From SB21 sp964415295 (GTDB taxonomy: Bacteria; CLD3; SB21): a stretch of DNA of 64,000 nucleotides. The notes below the pieces were generated by a model, which was not told where the DNA came from, did not search any database, and saw nothing but the letters and a program-made list of their open reading frames with translations. The stretch spans positions 1 through 64,000 of the forward strand of contig CAYPYN010000005.1 of the NCBI GenBank assembly GCA_964415295.1, read 5' to 3'. The position numbers and the translations under genes are program-made. Below are positions 8,282-17,318 of the stretch, piece after piece (position 1 is the stretch's first letter; each line of letters opens with the position of its first letter).

Positions 8282-11053
8282 CTATTTCACAAAAAGCATT
8301 TTTCTGGTCTGTATGAATTTCCCCGCTTCCATACGGTAGATATACACACCGCTGGATACCTGACTACCCGTATCGCTTCTCCCGTCCCACATTACTTCGT
8401 AAAACCCCGGTTCCCTTACGGCATTCACAAGCGTTCTCACTTCCTGTCCCAGTATATTGTAAACCTTCATCGTGACTTTTCCTGCAGTAGCAACATTGTA
8501 TCTCAGCGTGGTCGTCGGGTTGAAGGGGTTCGGATAGTTCTGACCCAGAGAAAAGTCCTTGGGAACAGACGTTTGATCCGGGTTGTAGAAAACCGCGATC
8601 TTCCCTCCATGGATCGTCGTGGTGACTTTCCCGTTCTTACCATGTCCTCCTGCGTATTCCCAGTTACCGTTTAGATATTCGTATAGTCCGATCTTCGATT
8701 CGTCCGCATGGTTGAAATCCGCATAGAGGGCCTCTATTGTGATATCGGCTACCGGATTGGTATTGAGCACCTCGATCGCTGAACTGATCGGTTCCCAGTT
8801 AGATGGAGCTTGAGGTGACTCAGACGTTGATAGAACGGCATATCCCTTGTCTTCGCTCTTCATAGTAAACCCGAGAAAACTTCCTGATTTATTGAGATCC
8901 ACTACGGTATAGCTGCGGTCTGTTTGTGTGGTATTGGAGCTCAGATCGGTGGCGCTGGCGTGAACGTTTAATTGGCCCGGACTATTCACAAAGTAAGTTC
9001 CAAAATACAGATCTCCTTCTTTGGTCAATGTCACAGGTTGGGAGTTTACGGTTAGTTCTGCGGAGGTAAGGAACTCATTAGCACCGATACCAAACCGAAC
9101 GGCATTCACAGCGGGTGTGGAGAGAGCGGCGAGGGTGAGATTCGGAGAGAGTGTGTCTCCACTCAACTGAAAAAACGCACTCTTCCAAATCCCGTGATAA
9201 TTAGTGGATGCATAAAGGAAATAGGAGTCAACCGCAAGTTTTCCCCAACTGGAAATTGGTACATTACTTCCTATTGGGAGCCATTCAGACACGTCTTCGT
9301 CGTAGGAATAAATGGTACCAGAAATAGTCCGAGCAAACAATTGATTTTCATTTGCAACTATATCATATACAAGGCATTTTCCATTCTCATCTTGAATCCC
9401 TGAGTTAATTTCAGTCCAACTAGTATCTCCAGAAAGACAATACACGCCTCCCGATTTGTATGTGTAGCCGATGACATCATCTCCTCTAGTAATAGAAACT
9501 GCTCCAATGCCACCCGCATACACACTCTTTCCCCTGAATGCAAAAGAATATATGTTTCTTCCGCTTAAGCCAGACTCTCGCCATGATCCTCCAAAATCGT
9601 ACGAAGTATACACTCCACCTTTCTGACTAGAATGCACTCTTTTTCCACCATTGCAACAATCACTCATTTCGTAGTAAGAAGTTCCTACATATAAGATACT
9701 GTCATTGAATGCAAGAGCTGTAATATCGCCTTGAAAGCGAGAGGTATCTGTCACATCATTCCATGAACTGCCATTGTTTGTGGATAGAAATATGTGTCCT
9801 TTTGAGCTACCAGCAAATACAAATCCATCCGGGCTTGTCGCCAACTTGGTAATATTCAGATCTGTCAACCCATCATTTACCATCTCCCAGGAGACACCAT
9901 TGTTTGTTGAACGAGCTATACCGCCAGTTCCGTTATGAGCCGCAAAAATTGTATTTCCCGATACGGCAAATTCCGTGGCATAGATCGTATCAGATAATAA
10001 AGACCATGTTTCTCCATGGTCTGTCGACCGATAAACTCCGTTGCCCGGTAGAAATGTCAAACCAGCCAGTAGGTAATTACCCGCAGCCCCTGTAAACGCT
10101 TTCAAGGACAATACATGGGGCATTGCCATTCCATGATTACGCGATTCCCACGTATTACCATCATCTATAGAAACAGAAACTCCTGTACCTCCAGCGAATA
10201 TATGATCCTCAATTACTAGAAATTCATCGACAAATGCATTGTATCCTGTATTTTCCCAAGATATTCCAGTGTTTGTTGATCTATAAATTCCCTTTGAAGT
10301 TCCTGCAAATATGACTCCGCCAATATGTTCCAGTGCTGCAACATAGTTGTAGCCGCTGGTGTTTTGCCAACTTAGGCCACCATTTGTGCTTACAAAAATA
10401 GCATTTCCTGAACCAGCAATTATATGTGATTCATTTTGTAATACCGCTCTAACTTCAATGCTGCTATCCAAACTATGGACCCAGTTCATACCTCCATCGG
10501 TTGATTTATAGACACCTCCTATGCCATTACCGCCGGAATAGGCACCAGCCAAAATTGTTGTCCCATATACAGAAATGGTAAGTATTGCAATTCCATTAAG
10601 ACCAGAAGCAGTCCAATGCTCCCCGCCGTCGGTTGATTTAAAAAAACCGTAATCAGTACCGGCAAAAACCGCGCTTGCTGACGCCGCAAAACTTTCAACT
10701 ATTCCTATACCAGCTCCCATCCAACTATCACCATTGTCCGCCGATATATAAGTTCCACCGGGGTTGCAACTGGCATAAAGCCTGCCTGCCGAATCAGTTG
10801 CCACAGCATAAAAATCATTATCAGGAATGCTGTTTGTAATTGGTTCCCAGCTCTCCCCGTTGTTTTTACTCATGAAAAGCCCAATCGTAGTTCCTGCAAT
10901 GAGCCTTTGTTTGTCTAAGGTATGGGTCATGCATCTTACATGTGCACCAATCATCAAATCAGCGTAGGGCCCATTCGTTCGCACCCACTGTGCCTGCACG
11001 TTATTTTCATACAAGCCTAAAAACAAGATCGCTGTAAAAAGAATGTTTTTCAT
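8282..11053 (-). CDS. Secreted beta-propeller (BNR/Ycf48-like) protein with type IX sorting domain
   Basis: The protein has 923 residues from the ATG at 11053, which has AGAGGTG upstream and yields a clean signal peptide ending in VQAQ. A longer in-frame start at 11131 lacks this. Residues about 25-610 are a chain of sialidase-type repeats of the form GT..G.Y.S.D.G.SW, which fold as propeller blades. The C-terminal third is the same Ig-like, linker and NYPNPFNPTT module as the S41 peptidase gene 31 nt downstream. The sialidase motifs are structural only; no catalytic Arg triad or Asp box enzyme core is evident, so binding rather than hydrolysis is likely. The hybrid sensor gene lies upstream on the same strand. 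Confidence 0.88.
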   Translation of the reverse strand: MKNILFTAILFLGLYENNVQAQWVRTNGPYADLMIGAHVRCMTHTLDKQRLIAGTTIGLFMSKNNGESWEPITNSIPDNDFYAVATDSAGRLYASCNPGGTYISADNGDSWMGAGIGIVESFAASASAVFAGTDYGFFKSTDGGEHWTASGLNGIAILTISVYGTTILAGAYSGGNGIGGVYKSTDGGMNWVHSLDSSIEVRAVLQNESHIIAGSGNAIFVSTNGGLSWQNTSGYNYVAALEHIGGVIFAGTSKGIYRSTNTGISWENTGYNAFVDEFLVIEDHIFAGGTGVSVSIDDGNTWESRNHGMAMPHVLSLKAFTGAAGNYLLAGLTFLPGNGVYRSTDHGETWSLLSDTIYATEFAVSGNTIFAAHNGTGGIARSTNNGVSWEMVNDGLTDLNITKLATSPDGFVFAGSSKGHIFLSTNNGSSWNDVTDTSRFQGDITALAFNDSILYVGTSYYEMSDCCNGGKRVHSSQKGGVYTSYDFGGSWRESGLSGRNIYSFAFRGKSVYAGGIGAVSITRGDDVIGYTYKSGGVYCLSGDTSWTEINSGIQDENGKCLVYDIVANENQLFARTISGTIYSYDEDVSEWLPIGSNVPISSWGKLAVDSYFLYASTNYHGIWKSAFFQLSGDTLSPNLTLAALSTPAVNAVRFGIGANEFLTSAELTVNSQPVTLTKEGDLYFGTYFVNSPGQLNVHASATDLSSNTTQTDRSYTVVDLNKSGSFLGFTMKSEDKGYAVLSTSESPQAPSNWEPISSAIEVLNTNPVADITIEALYADFNHADESKIGLYEYLNGNWEYAGGHGKNGKVTTTIHGGKIAVFYNPDQTSVPKDFSLGQNYPNPFNPTTTLRYNVATAGKVTMKVYNILGQEVRTLVNAVREPGFYEVMWDGRSDTGSQVSSGVYIYRMEAGKFIQTRKMLFVK

Positions 11054-11145
11054 AAAACACCTCTTAAGTATCAATGAAGTCCTATCTGTTGAGAAAATCT
11101 CAGCTACAAGATAAGAAACCGAGGCCGGCAACGGCTACCATCCCC

Positions 11146-11171
11146 GTTACAATTCCTAACACAATTGTAAC
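11146..11171. promoter_or_regulatory. Perfect 9-bp inverted repeat between sensor gene and propeller gene
   Basis: GTTACAATT and AATTGTAAC flank an 8-base centre, a perfect dyad. It lies in the 162-bp gap between the stop of the hybrid two-component gene and the start of the propeller gene, 93 nt upstream of that start. No U-run follows on the minus strand, so an operator is more likely than a terminator. Confidence 0.4.
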
Positions 11172-11215
11172 ATTGACGATAAAAGACTGATTTTTCTGGT
11201 CTATAGAGAAAGAGT

Positions 11216-14200
11216 TTAGAAATCGGACGGGTTAACGCCAAATTTTTCCCGGAAGGCTTTGGCGAAATAGGAAAGATTATTAAAACCGACATCAAAGGCG
11301 ATCTCGGATACATTTCCGGCTTTCTTTTTGAGGAGTTGGGCGGCGCGATCAAGGCGATAGTTACGGATGAATTCTCCCGGAGCCAGTCCGGTCAAAGCTT
11401 TGAGTTTGCGATGAAGTTGTACGCGGCTCATGGCCGTTTTTTCGGCAAGGCAATTCAAATCAAAATCAGGATCAGACATATTTTTTTCAATGATATCCAT
11501 GACCTGAGCCAGGAACTTTTCATCGGAGGATATCGCATGCACCTCACGCGGCTTGGTCATCCAGTCTGCGCGGAACTTATCCCACAGCTTCCTCCTCTGC
11601 AGGATCAGATTATCCATCCTGGTCTTGAGCTCCTGCGCATCAAACGGTTTAACCAAATAATCATCCGCTCCGGCGCCGAGCCCCTCCAGTTTGTCTCTTT
11701 GCTCCGCCTTGGCCGTCAGCAGTATCACCGGTATGTGGCTGATCCTTGGGTCGCTTTTAACCTTCTGAACCAGCATAGAGCCTTCCATCTTCGGCATCAT
11801 CTGATCGGATATGATCAGATCCGGAACCGTTTCGATGGCCTTTTCCAATCCCTCCACGCCATCCGAAGCCTCTGCTACTTTATAAAACCCATTCAAATGC
11901 ATCCGGATATATTTACGCATATCCTCATTATCCTCGATCACAAGTATCAACGGAAGCTCCTGTCCGTTTTTTACGTCCTCTTCCTCATGGACTTTCATTT
12001 CTTCCTGTGGCTTCACTTTAATTTCTACTTTCTTATCCAGAACAGATTCAGAAAGCTGGTCTGGGGTATAACTCTCCTTATTCACCGGAATGCTTATCGT
12101 GAACGTACTGCCGACTCCGGGTGTGCTTTCAATTCCGATCGCACCATGATGTAATTCCACCAACTCTTTGGTCAAAGCCAGACCGATACCTGTACCCTCA
12201 TATTCATGCGTACCTTTGGTATCCACCTGGTAGAACCGGTCGAATACTCTTTGCATGTTGGACTCGTCAAGCCCGATCCCGCTGTCCGAAACCCGGATCG
12301 CCATCCTCAGTCCATCGCTTTCCATGGCGAGTGTCACCGATCCGCCCTCTGGAGTAAACTTCATCGCATTGGAGATCAGGTTAGTAATGCATTTCTCCAC
12401 CGCATCTCCGTCCACCCAGCCGTATTCCTCTCTCTCCGGAACTTCAACCTTATATCGAATATCCTTTTTCTTTGCCATTGTTTCAAACGCGGCTCCGATG
12501 CCCTTCACCAGATCGCATAGGTTTGTGTGCTCTACTTTGAGTTTAATCTGACCGGCCTCGATCTTTGAGAGATCCAGAAGCTGATTGACCAGTTGCAATA
12601 GTCTGGATGAATTTCTTACGATCAGATGGGCATTCTCTTTCGGCGATCCCTCTTCACCCAATATTCGTCTGGCCGGTCCTTCGATCAAAGTCAACGGCGT
12701 GCGAAATTCATGAGAGATATTCGCAAAAAAGCGAGACTTCATCTGATCCATTTCTCTGAGCTTTTCTGCTTCTATATGTTCGAGTTCGGCATCATGCTTC
12801 AGCTTTTGACGATTCAGTTCATAGTTACGGGCTCCATACAAAAGACCCAAGAACAAAAATCCATATATGGAATATGCCCACCACGTTTTCCACCAAGGCG
12901 GCGTGATGATAATCATGATCGAGGCTTCTTTATTCCTAATTCCGCCCATATTAGAACTCATTGCGCGAAAGACGTACTCACCCGGTGGAATATTGGTGAA
13001 TATGGCCGATGCCCCATGGCCCGATGATACCCAGTTGTCCTGAAATCCTTCGAGGATATAACTGTAACTTGTTTTGAGCGGACTTGAGTAGTCCAGAGTT
13101 GCGAATTCCAGCGTAAATGAATTCTGGTCATGCTTAAGATGAATCTCGCTTGCTGTCGTGACATTGGTTTTGAGGGGATTGTCCGGACCTGGTATGATTG
13201 GTTCGCCAAAAACGGTAAATCCGGTTATAAAAGTATCAAATTGAGATGAGTCTTCCCGAACGCTGTCCGGATGGAATGACACATATCCGCTCGTACCAAA
13301 CCCAAACATTAGCCGGCCATTGTGTAGTTTAGTAAATGCATGATAGTCCATATTATTGTCTTTGATCGAAGGGCGAGGAAATTCGCCGGCTGAACCAAAA
13401 TTACGAGTCTTCTTAGTCTTCATGTTAAATTTCGTAATACCCATATCCGTACTTAGCCATAAGTTATCATGATCATCTTCCAGAAACCCAAAGATTTGCC
13501 GGCCTTCAATTCCGTTGGAATCCGTAAAATAGGTCAAGGAATCCTGATCCAAATCAAACAAAATGAGCCCTTCCATGGAGCCTATCCACAGGTGCTGCCG
13601 GCTTTTTCTATGCATAACGTACGGAAGTCCCCGAATCTCTTTTTTTCGTAGAAAGCGATCTTTCAGAGCATCGTATCGATAGATCATTCCGTAGGATGCT
13701 GCCCATAAATCCCCAAATGAATCATAGTATAGTAAAGGAGTTCGGTTTTCCTGTAATTCATTCAGGCTGTCTGAACGGTAATTTCTCCAAGGTTCCGTCA
13801 AACTCATTCTGAAAATGCCATGAGGAAATGTAGATATCCATGTGGTTGAACTATCGGTTTCTGCAAGGCTCAATACGAACTGTTCCAATCGCGGCAAGGG
13901 AAGTGAATGCTTTTTGGGCTTACTATTTCCAGATATTTCAAATTCAAATAACCCATTGCCTCCCACCAGAATGGTCCCATGGCGGGTTTCGTGAAGCATT
14001 CCGACCCACGCATCAATAACCGGCGCGCGGTAATAATACCATGCATTTAGAGTTCTGTCTAATTTTGCAAGCCCTTTCCCAAACAACGCAAACCACAAAT
14101 TTCCACGAGCATCTTCCACGATGCCTTTGATATCTCCATATGGCAAAGCCTTGTTCGAATCCGCCTGTGGTTCGACGTGCTGAAAGGGATTTTTGTCCTT

Positions 14201-15214
14201 TCTAATTATAACTATACCTTTGAAGGAGCCAAACCACAAAGCTCCATCCCGGCTGCAATAAGCATTGGTGTATGTGGAGGCAAAAGGTGACTGTTGATTA
14301 TTGTTGCCGGATGTAAAGTCTGAGAGCTGTCGGGTCTTTGGGTCAAAATGAATGATGTCGTTGCGTTGGCTTCCTATCCACAAAAAATTCGATTGGTCGT
14401 TGACCAAACACCCTACACCCATCGGCTGACCTGATGGATGTTCTATAATTTCGAGTTGTTCTTCGGTCTCTGGATCAAAGCGAATCACACCGCGTGCGCA
14501 CAAAACCCAAAGCCGGCCGGAATCAGCCTCTGCAACAGCAAACTTCTGTCTCCTTGCAATTTCAAAACGATCCTTCCGACTGAAATCGATTGCTTTTCTT
14601 TCATGAGATCGTGTATTGAATCGTAAAAGTTGCCCAGTGCTATAATGCACCAGCCATAAATCATCATTTACCATTAGCATTGTCCACGGCAGTTTGCGTA
14701 TGGTAGAGTCAATCAGTTCAAAACTTCTCTTCTGATAGTCATATTTCTCAATGCCACGGGTTGTACCTAGCCAAACATTGTTTTGTAAATCCACAGCCAA
14801 CGCATCGATATGTCCCTTTGGACCTGTTAACCCCAAGGAATCCTGGGGATAATGAACGAACCGATCCAGTTTCCGGTCATACTTCTGAAGCCCGCCGTAT
14901 TCCATCCAGAGATTTCCTTCAGAATCTTCTCCAATATTCGAAACCCAGTTACTTGAAAAATCGCGGCCAGGCGCGGGTTTATATACTTTGAATGAATGGC
15001 CATCATACCGGTTAATTCCATCCAGTGTAACAAACCACATAAATCCCTGATGATCCTGCCAGATGCCGCGTACTTCGTTGTGCGATAGACCATCAGCTGT
15101 GGTCAATCGATTGATGCGATACGATTGTGAAAACGCGAATGGATTGAAAATATGAAGGACAAGAGCCAGCTTAAACACAATACGACCGATAAAACTTATC
15201 CGAGAAATCCACAT
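11216..15214 (-). CDS. Hybrid two-component system protein (Reg_prop sensor, histidine kinase, receiver, AraC output)
   Basis: One polypeptide of 1332 residues holds a full signalling path. A signal peptide (1-29) leads to two seven-bladed Reg_prop propellers (about 30-690; DGLSHNEVRGI..D..G.MW repeats), a Y_Y_Y domain, and a membrane segment near 778-798. The kinase follows, with phospho-acceptor His835 in SHEFRTPL and an ATPase domain with NLISNAMKFTPEGG. A receiver domain has phospho-Asp1137 in ISDQMMP and the lysine of LVKPFD. An AraC-type helix-turn-helix pair lies at about 1230-1332. In Bacteroidetes such proteins sense oligosaccharides in the periplasm and activate nearby loci. Here the neighbours are secreted peptidases and a propeller protein rather than sus genes, so the ligand may be a peptide or another polymer; that is inference. 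Confidence 0.95.
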   Translation of the reverse strand: MWISRISFIGRIVFKLALVLHIFNPFAFSQSYRINRLTTADGLSHNEVRGIWQDHQGFMWFVTLDGINRYDGHSFKVYKPAPGRDFSSNWVSNIGEDSEGNLWMEYGGLQKYDRKLDRFVHYPQDSLGLTGPKGHIDALAVDLQNNVWLGTTRGIEKYDYQKRSFELIDSTIRKLPWTMLMVNDDLWLVHYSTGQLLRFNTRSHERKAIDFSRKDRFEIARRQKFAVAEADSGRLWVLCARGVIRFDPETEEQLEIIEHPSGQPMGVGCLVNDQSNFLWIGSQRNDIIHFDPKTRQLSDFTSGNNNQQSPFASTYTNAYCSRDGALWFGSFKGIVIIRKDKNPFQHVEPQADSNKALPYGDIKGIVEDARGNLWFALFGKGLAKLDRTLNAWYYYRAPVIDAWVGMLHETRHGTILVGGNGLFEFEISGNSKPKKHSLPLPRLEQFVLSLAETDSSTTWISTFPHGIFRMSLTEPWRNYRSDSLNELQENRTPLLYYDSFGDLWAASYGMIYRYDALKDRFLRKKEIRGLPYVMHRKSRQHLWIGSMEGLILFDLDQDSLTYFTDSNGIEGRQIFGFLEDDHDNLWLSTDMGITKFNMKTKKTRNFGSAGEFPRPSIKDNNMDYHAFTKLHNGRLMFGFGTSGYVSFHPDSVREDSSQFDTFITGFTVFGEPIIPGPDNPLKTNVTTASEIHLKHDQNSFTLEFATLDYSSPLKTSYSYILEGFQDNWVSSGHGASAIFTNIPPGEYVFRAMSSNMGGIRNKEASIMIIITPPWWKTWWAYSIYGFLFLGLLYGARNYELNRQKLKHDAELEHIEAEKLREMDQMKSRFFANISHEFRTPLTLIEGPARRILGEEGSPKENAHLIVRNSSRLLQLVNQLLDLSKIEAGQIKLKVEHTNLCDLVKGIGAAFETMAKKKDIRYKVEVPEREEYGWVDGDAVEKCITNLISNAMKFTPEGGSVTLAMESDGLRMAIRVSDSGIGLDESNMQRVFDRFYQVDTKGTHEYEGTGIGLALTKELVELHHGAIGIESTPGVGSTFTISIPVNKESYTPDQLSESVLDKKVEIKVKPQEEMKVHEEEDVKNGQELPLILVIEDNEDMRKYIRMHLNGFYKVAEASDGVEGLEKAIETVPDLIISDQMMPKMEGSMLVQKVKSDPRISHIPVILLTAKAEQRDKLEGLGAGADDYLVKPFDAQELKTRMDNLILQRRKLWDKFRADWMTKPREVHAISSDEKFLAQVMDIIEKNMSDPDFDLNCLAEKTAMSRVQLHRKLKALTGLAPGEFIRNYRLDRAAQLLKKKAGNVSEIAFDVGFNNLSYFAKAFREKFGVNPSDF

Positions 15215-15358
15215 AAAGGATCCTCACAATTAGTCGCAAAGATTTGAACTGTCAGAGAAAGGCTACGGGATGAATCTAAAAATTCAGGCTGAACTTATCA
15301 ATCATTCTATCAATTTTTTCTTCAATTAAGATAAATCTTTCTCAAAAAAAATATTTTA

Positions 15359-16957
15359 TCACTTCCTATCTACCTTCAGTCTTCTTTTCTGATTGGCGAT
15401 CTTATGGGTGAGATTGTATACCAGCGTAGCGGTCTTTTCGATCTTGGTAAAATTGATCTTTTCGACATCATCCGTTGACTTATGATAATCCGCCGTCATC
15501 CCGTCGAAGAAAAATGCCACAGGAATTCCGTGCTTGGCATAATTATAATGATCGCTCCGGTAATAGTAGCGGTTGGGATCGTCGTCGGCATCGAACGTAT
15601 AATCAATAGTAAAAAGTTTGAGCTTTTTGTTAATGCTTTCGTTCATGGATTTCAGTTCCGAACTCAATTTCCCCGAACCGATAACGTATATACTGTCGGC
15701 GGACTCCCGGCCAACCATATCAATATTGATCTGCGACACTATCTGGGGCAACTGAAATGGTTTTGCCGTTGCCTCGTCCGTCAGGTAAGATGAACCGAGC
15801 AATCCTTTTTCTTCCGCACCGTGAAAGACAACAAGTATCGAACGTTTGTTATCGCGTGACCGGGAAAACGCTCTGGCCACCTCCAGCACCGTAACCGTTC
15901 CCGATCCGTCATCATCAGCGCCGTTGAAAACGACACCGCTGTCGTTCATACCCAAATGATCGAAATGCGCACCGATCGCCACAAATTCGTTCTTCAATTT
16001 CGGATCGTTCCCTTCGATCATGCCGATCACGTTCATCGCAGAGGTGGAAGCCGCTTTGGTTTCCATTCGAAGTCTGGCGTTTAGACGCTTTACAGCAAAC
16101 TTCGGAATGTCCTTTCTTTCTTTTACCAAAGTTTGAATTTGAGAGTAAGAGTATGGCGAATGTGAAAGAAGTTCCTCAAAACACTTGTGGGAGGCATAGA
16201 AATACGGCATGCGCTCCGGATCGTCGGCGCTGACATATTCGCCATTGAAAATCATTTTACTCGCCAGGAAATATCCTACGTAGTCGTCCCACTTTGACAG
16301 AAGCCCCTCGTACGCCAGAACGATGAACGCTTTTGCGCCGAGTTCTTTGGCACGATGACGTTTGTAGAACTGCGCGCTGGAGTAAGAACTCACGATCGGA
16401 CCGTCAAAATATGCGAAATCGTCGGACTCCGGCTCCCCGTCCAGAGCTACTACGATCTTGCCTTTCACATCCAATCCGGCATAATCGTCATACTTGTATT
16501 CCGGCGCCGTGATGCCGTAACCGGCAAAAACCACCGGCGCATCGAAATTACAATTGACAAGCTGATCATGAAAATTGACAAAATATTGTCCGTAACTCAG
16601 AGGTATGTCACGGCCGGAACTGCTGTCGTATAAGATCACGTAAGAAGCCGGGCCGACCGAGATCTTGGTGGCGTCAAACTCCATGAAGTAACTCAGACTG
16701 TCCCCGTCGCGCTCGACATGGCTGGAGTAGGCAAACGGTCTTACTCCGTAATTGCGTAACTGAGATGCGATATATCCGGCGGCCACTTTCTCGGCGATCG
16801 TTCCTGCTTCACGCCCTTCCAATTCGTCGGACGCGAGAAATTCCAGATTGGTCCTCATTGTATGAATGTTGATCAGCGGATCGTTCTTTGGGAACTGCAC
16901 CGCTGGAGCACAAGCAGTAAAGAACAAAATAACGATAGATATTAATTTGCTTCTCAT
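15359..16957 (-). CDS. M28-family zinc aminopeptidase with PA domain, lipoprotein
   Basis: The 532-residue protein starts with a lipoprotein signal (FFTACAP). A protease-associated segment lies near residues 130-200 (VFAGYGITAPEYKYDDYAGLDVKG). The catalytic M28 domain has the metal ligands in order: GAHFDHLG, GADDDGSG, FHGAEEKG, INIDMVGRE and RSDHYNYAKHG. M28 enzymes remove N-terminal residues from peptides in the envelope. All key residues are present and the length is normal for the PA-containing subgroup. It is transcribed toward the hybrid sensor gene with a 144-bp gap. Together with the S41 and M1 enzymes it makes the window rich in surface peptidases. Confidence 0.92.
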   Translation of the reverse strand: MRSKLISIVILFFTACAPAVQFPKNDPLINIHTMRTNLEFLASDELEGREAGTIAEKVAAGYIASQLRNYGVRPFAYSSHVERDGDSLSYFMEFDATKISVGPASYVILYDSSSGRDIPLSYGQYFVNFHDQLVNCNFDAPVVFAGYGITAPEYKYDDYAGLDVKGKIVVALDGEPESDDFAYFDGPIVSSYSSAQFYKRHRAKELGAKAFIVLAYEGLLSKWDDYVGYFLASKMIFNGEYVSADDPERMPYFYASHKCFEELLSHSPYSYSQIQTLVKERKDIPKFAVKRLNARLRMETKAASTSAMNVIGMIEGNDPKLKNEFVAIGAHFDHLGMNDSGVVFNGADDDGSGTVTVLEVARAFSRSRDNKRSILVVFHGAEEKGLLGSSYLTDEATAKPFQLPQIVSQINIDMVGRESADSIYVIGSGKLSSELKSMNESINKKLKLFTIDYTFDADDDPNRYYYRSDHYNYAKHGIPVAFFFDGMTADYHKSTDDVEKINFTKIEKTATLVYNLTHKIANQKRRLKVDRK

Positions 16958-17318
16958 ATCCGACCAATAATCTTTACGAAAGAGATCTATTTAATAGATG
17001 TTACTCATTATAAGTCCCCAAGTCAAAAGTATTTTACTGTTTGAATCCTTTTGGATTTGTCCTTAGCTTGTGGATGAACCTATCTGCCATTACTCGGTTT
17101 TGGTTACAAATCAAACTTCTTATGACCACAATAGTGATTCCTTCGGAATGACAGAAGGCGCGTGGTATCGTTAGCTTTGAATTCAAACTGAAGTGACCCC
17201 GGTCACATTTTGAAAGCGATTATTGGTAATAGGCCGGTTAAAATAGGCAAGAATCCAACGGCCGCTGTAATAGAGATTTCCCGTGTTCCTGCTTATTTCA
17301 TTTACAGCGGAGTATCTT
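16958..17318. other. Intergenic region between divergent genes
   Basis: The 361 bases separate the M28 peptidase (minus) from the repeat protein (plus). They hold a short hairpin of the CCTTCGG tetraloop type near 17137-17156 (ATTCCTTCGGAATGAC, a common dispersed repeat arm) and one CRP-type palindrome at 17192-17207. I see no RNA gene and no supported small gene. Confidence 0.6.
17192..17207. promoter_or_regulatory. CRP/FNR-type palindrome upstream of the repeat protein
   Basis: AGTGACCCCGGTCACA fits the AGTGA-N6-TCACA form of a CRP-family operator, with perfect GTGAC/GTCAC arms. It lies 112 bp before the preferred start codon. If the site is class II, the start of transcription would fall near 17241, with TAATAG at about -10. 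Confidence 0.5.
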
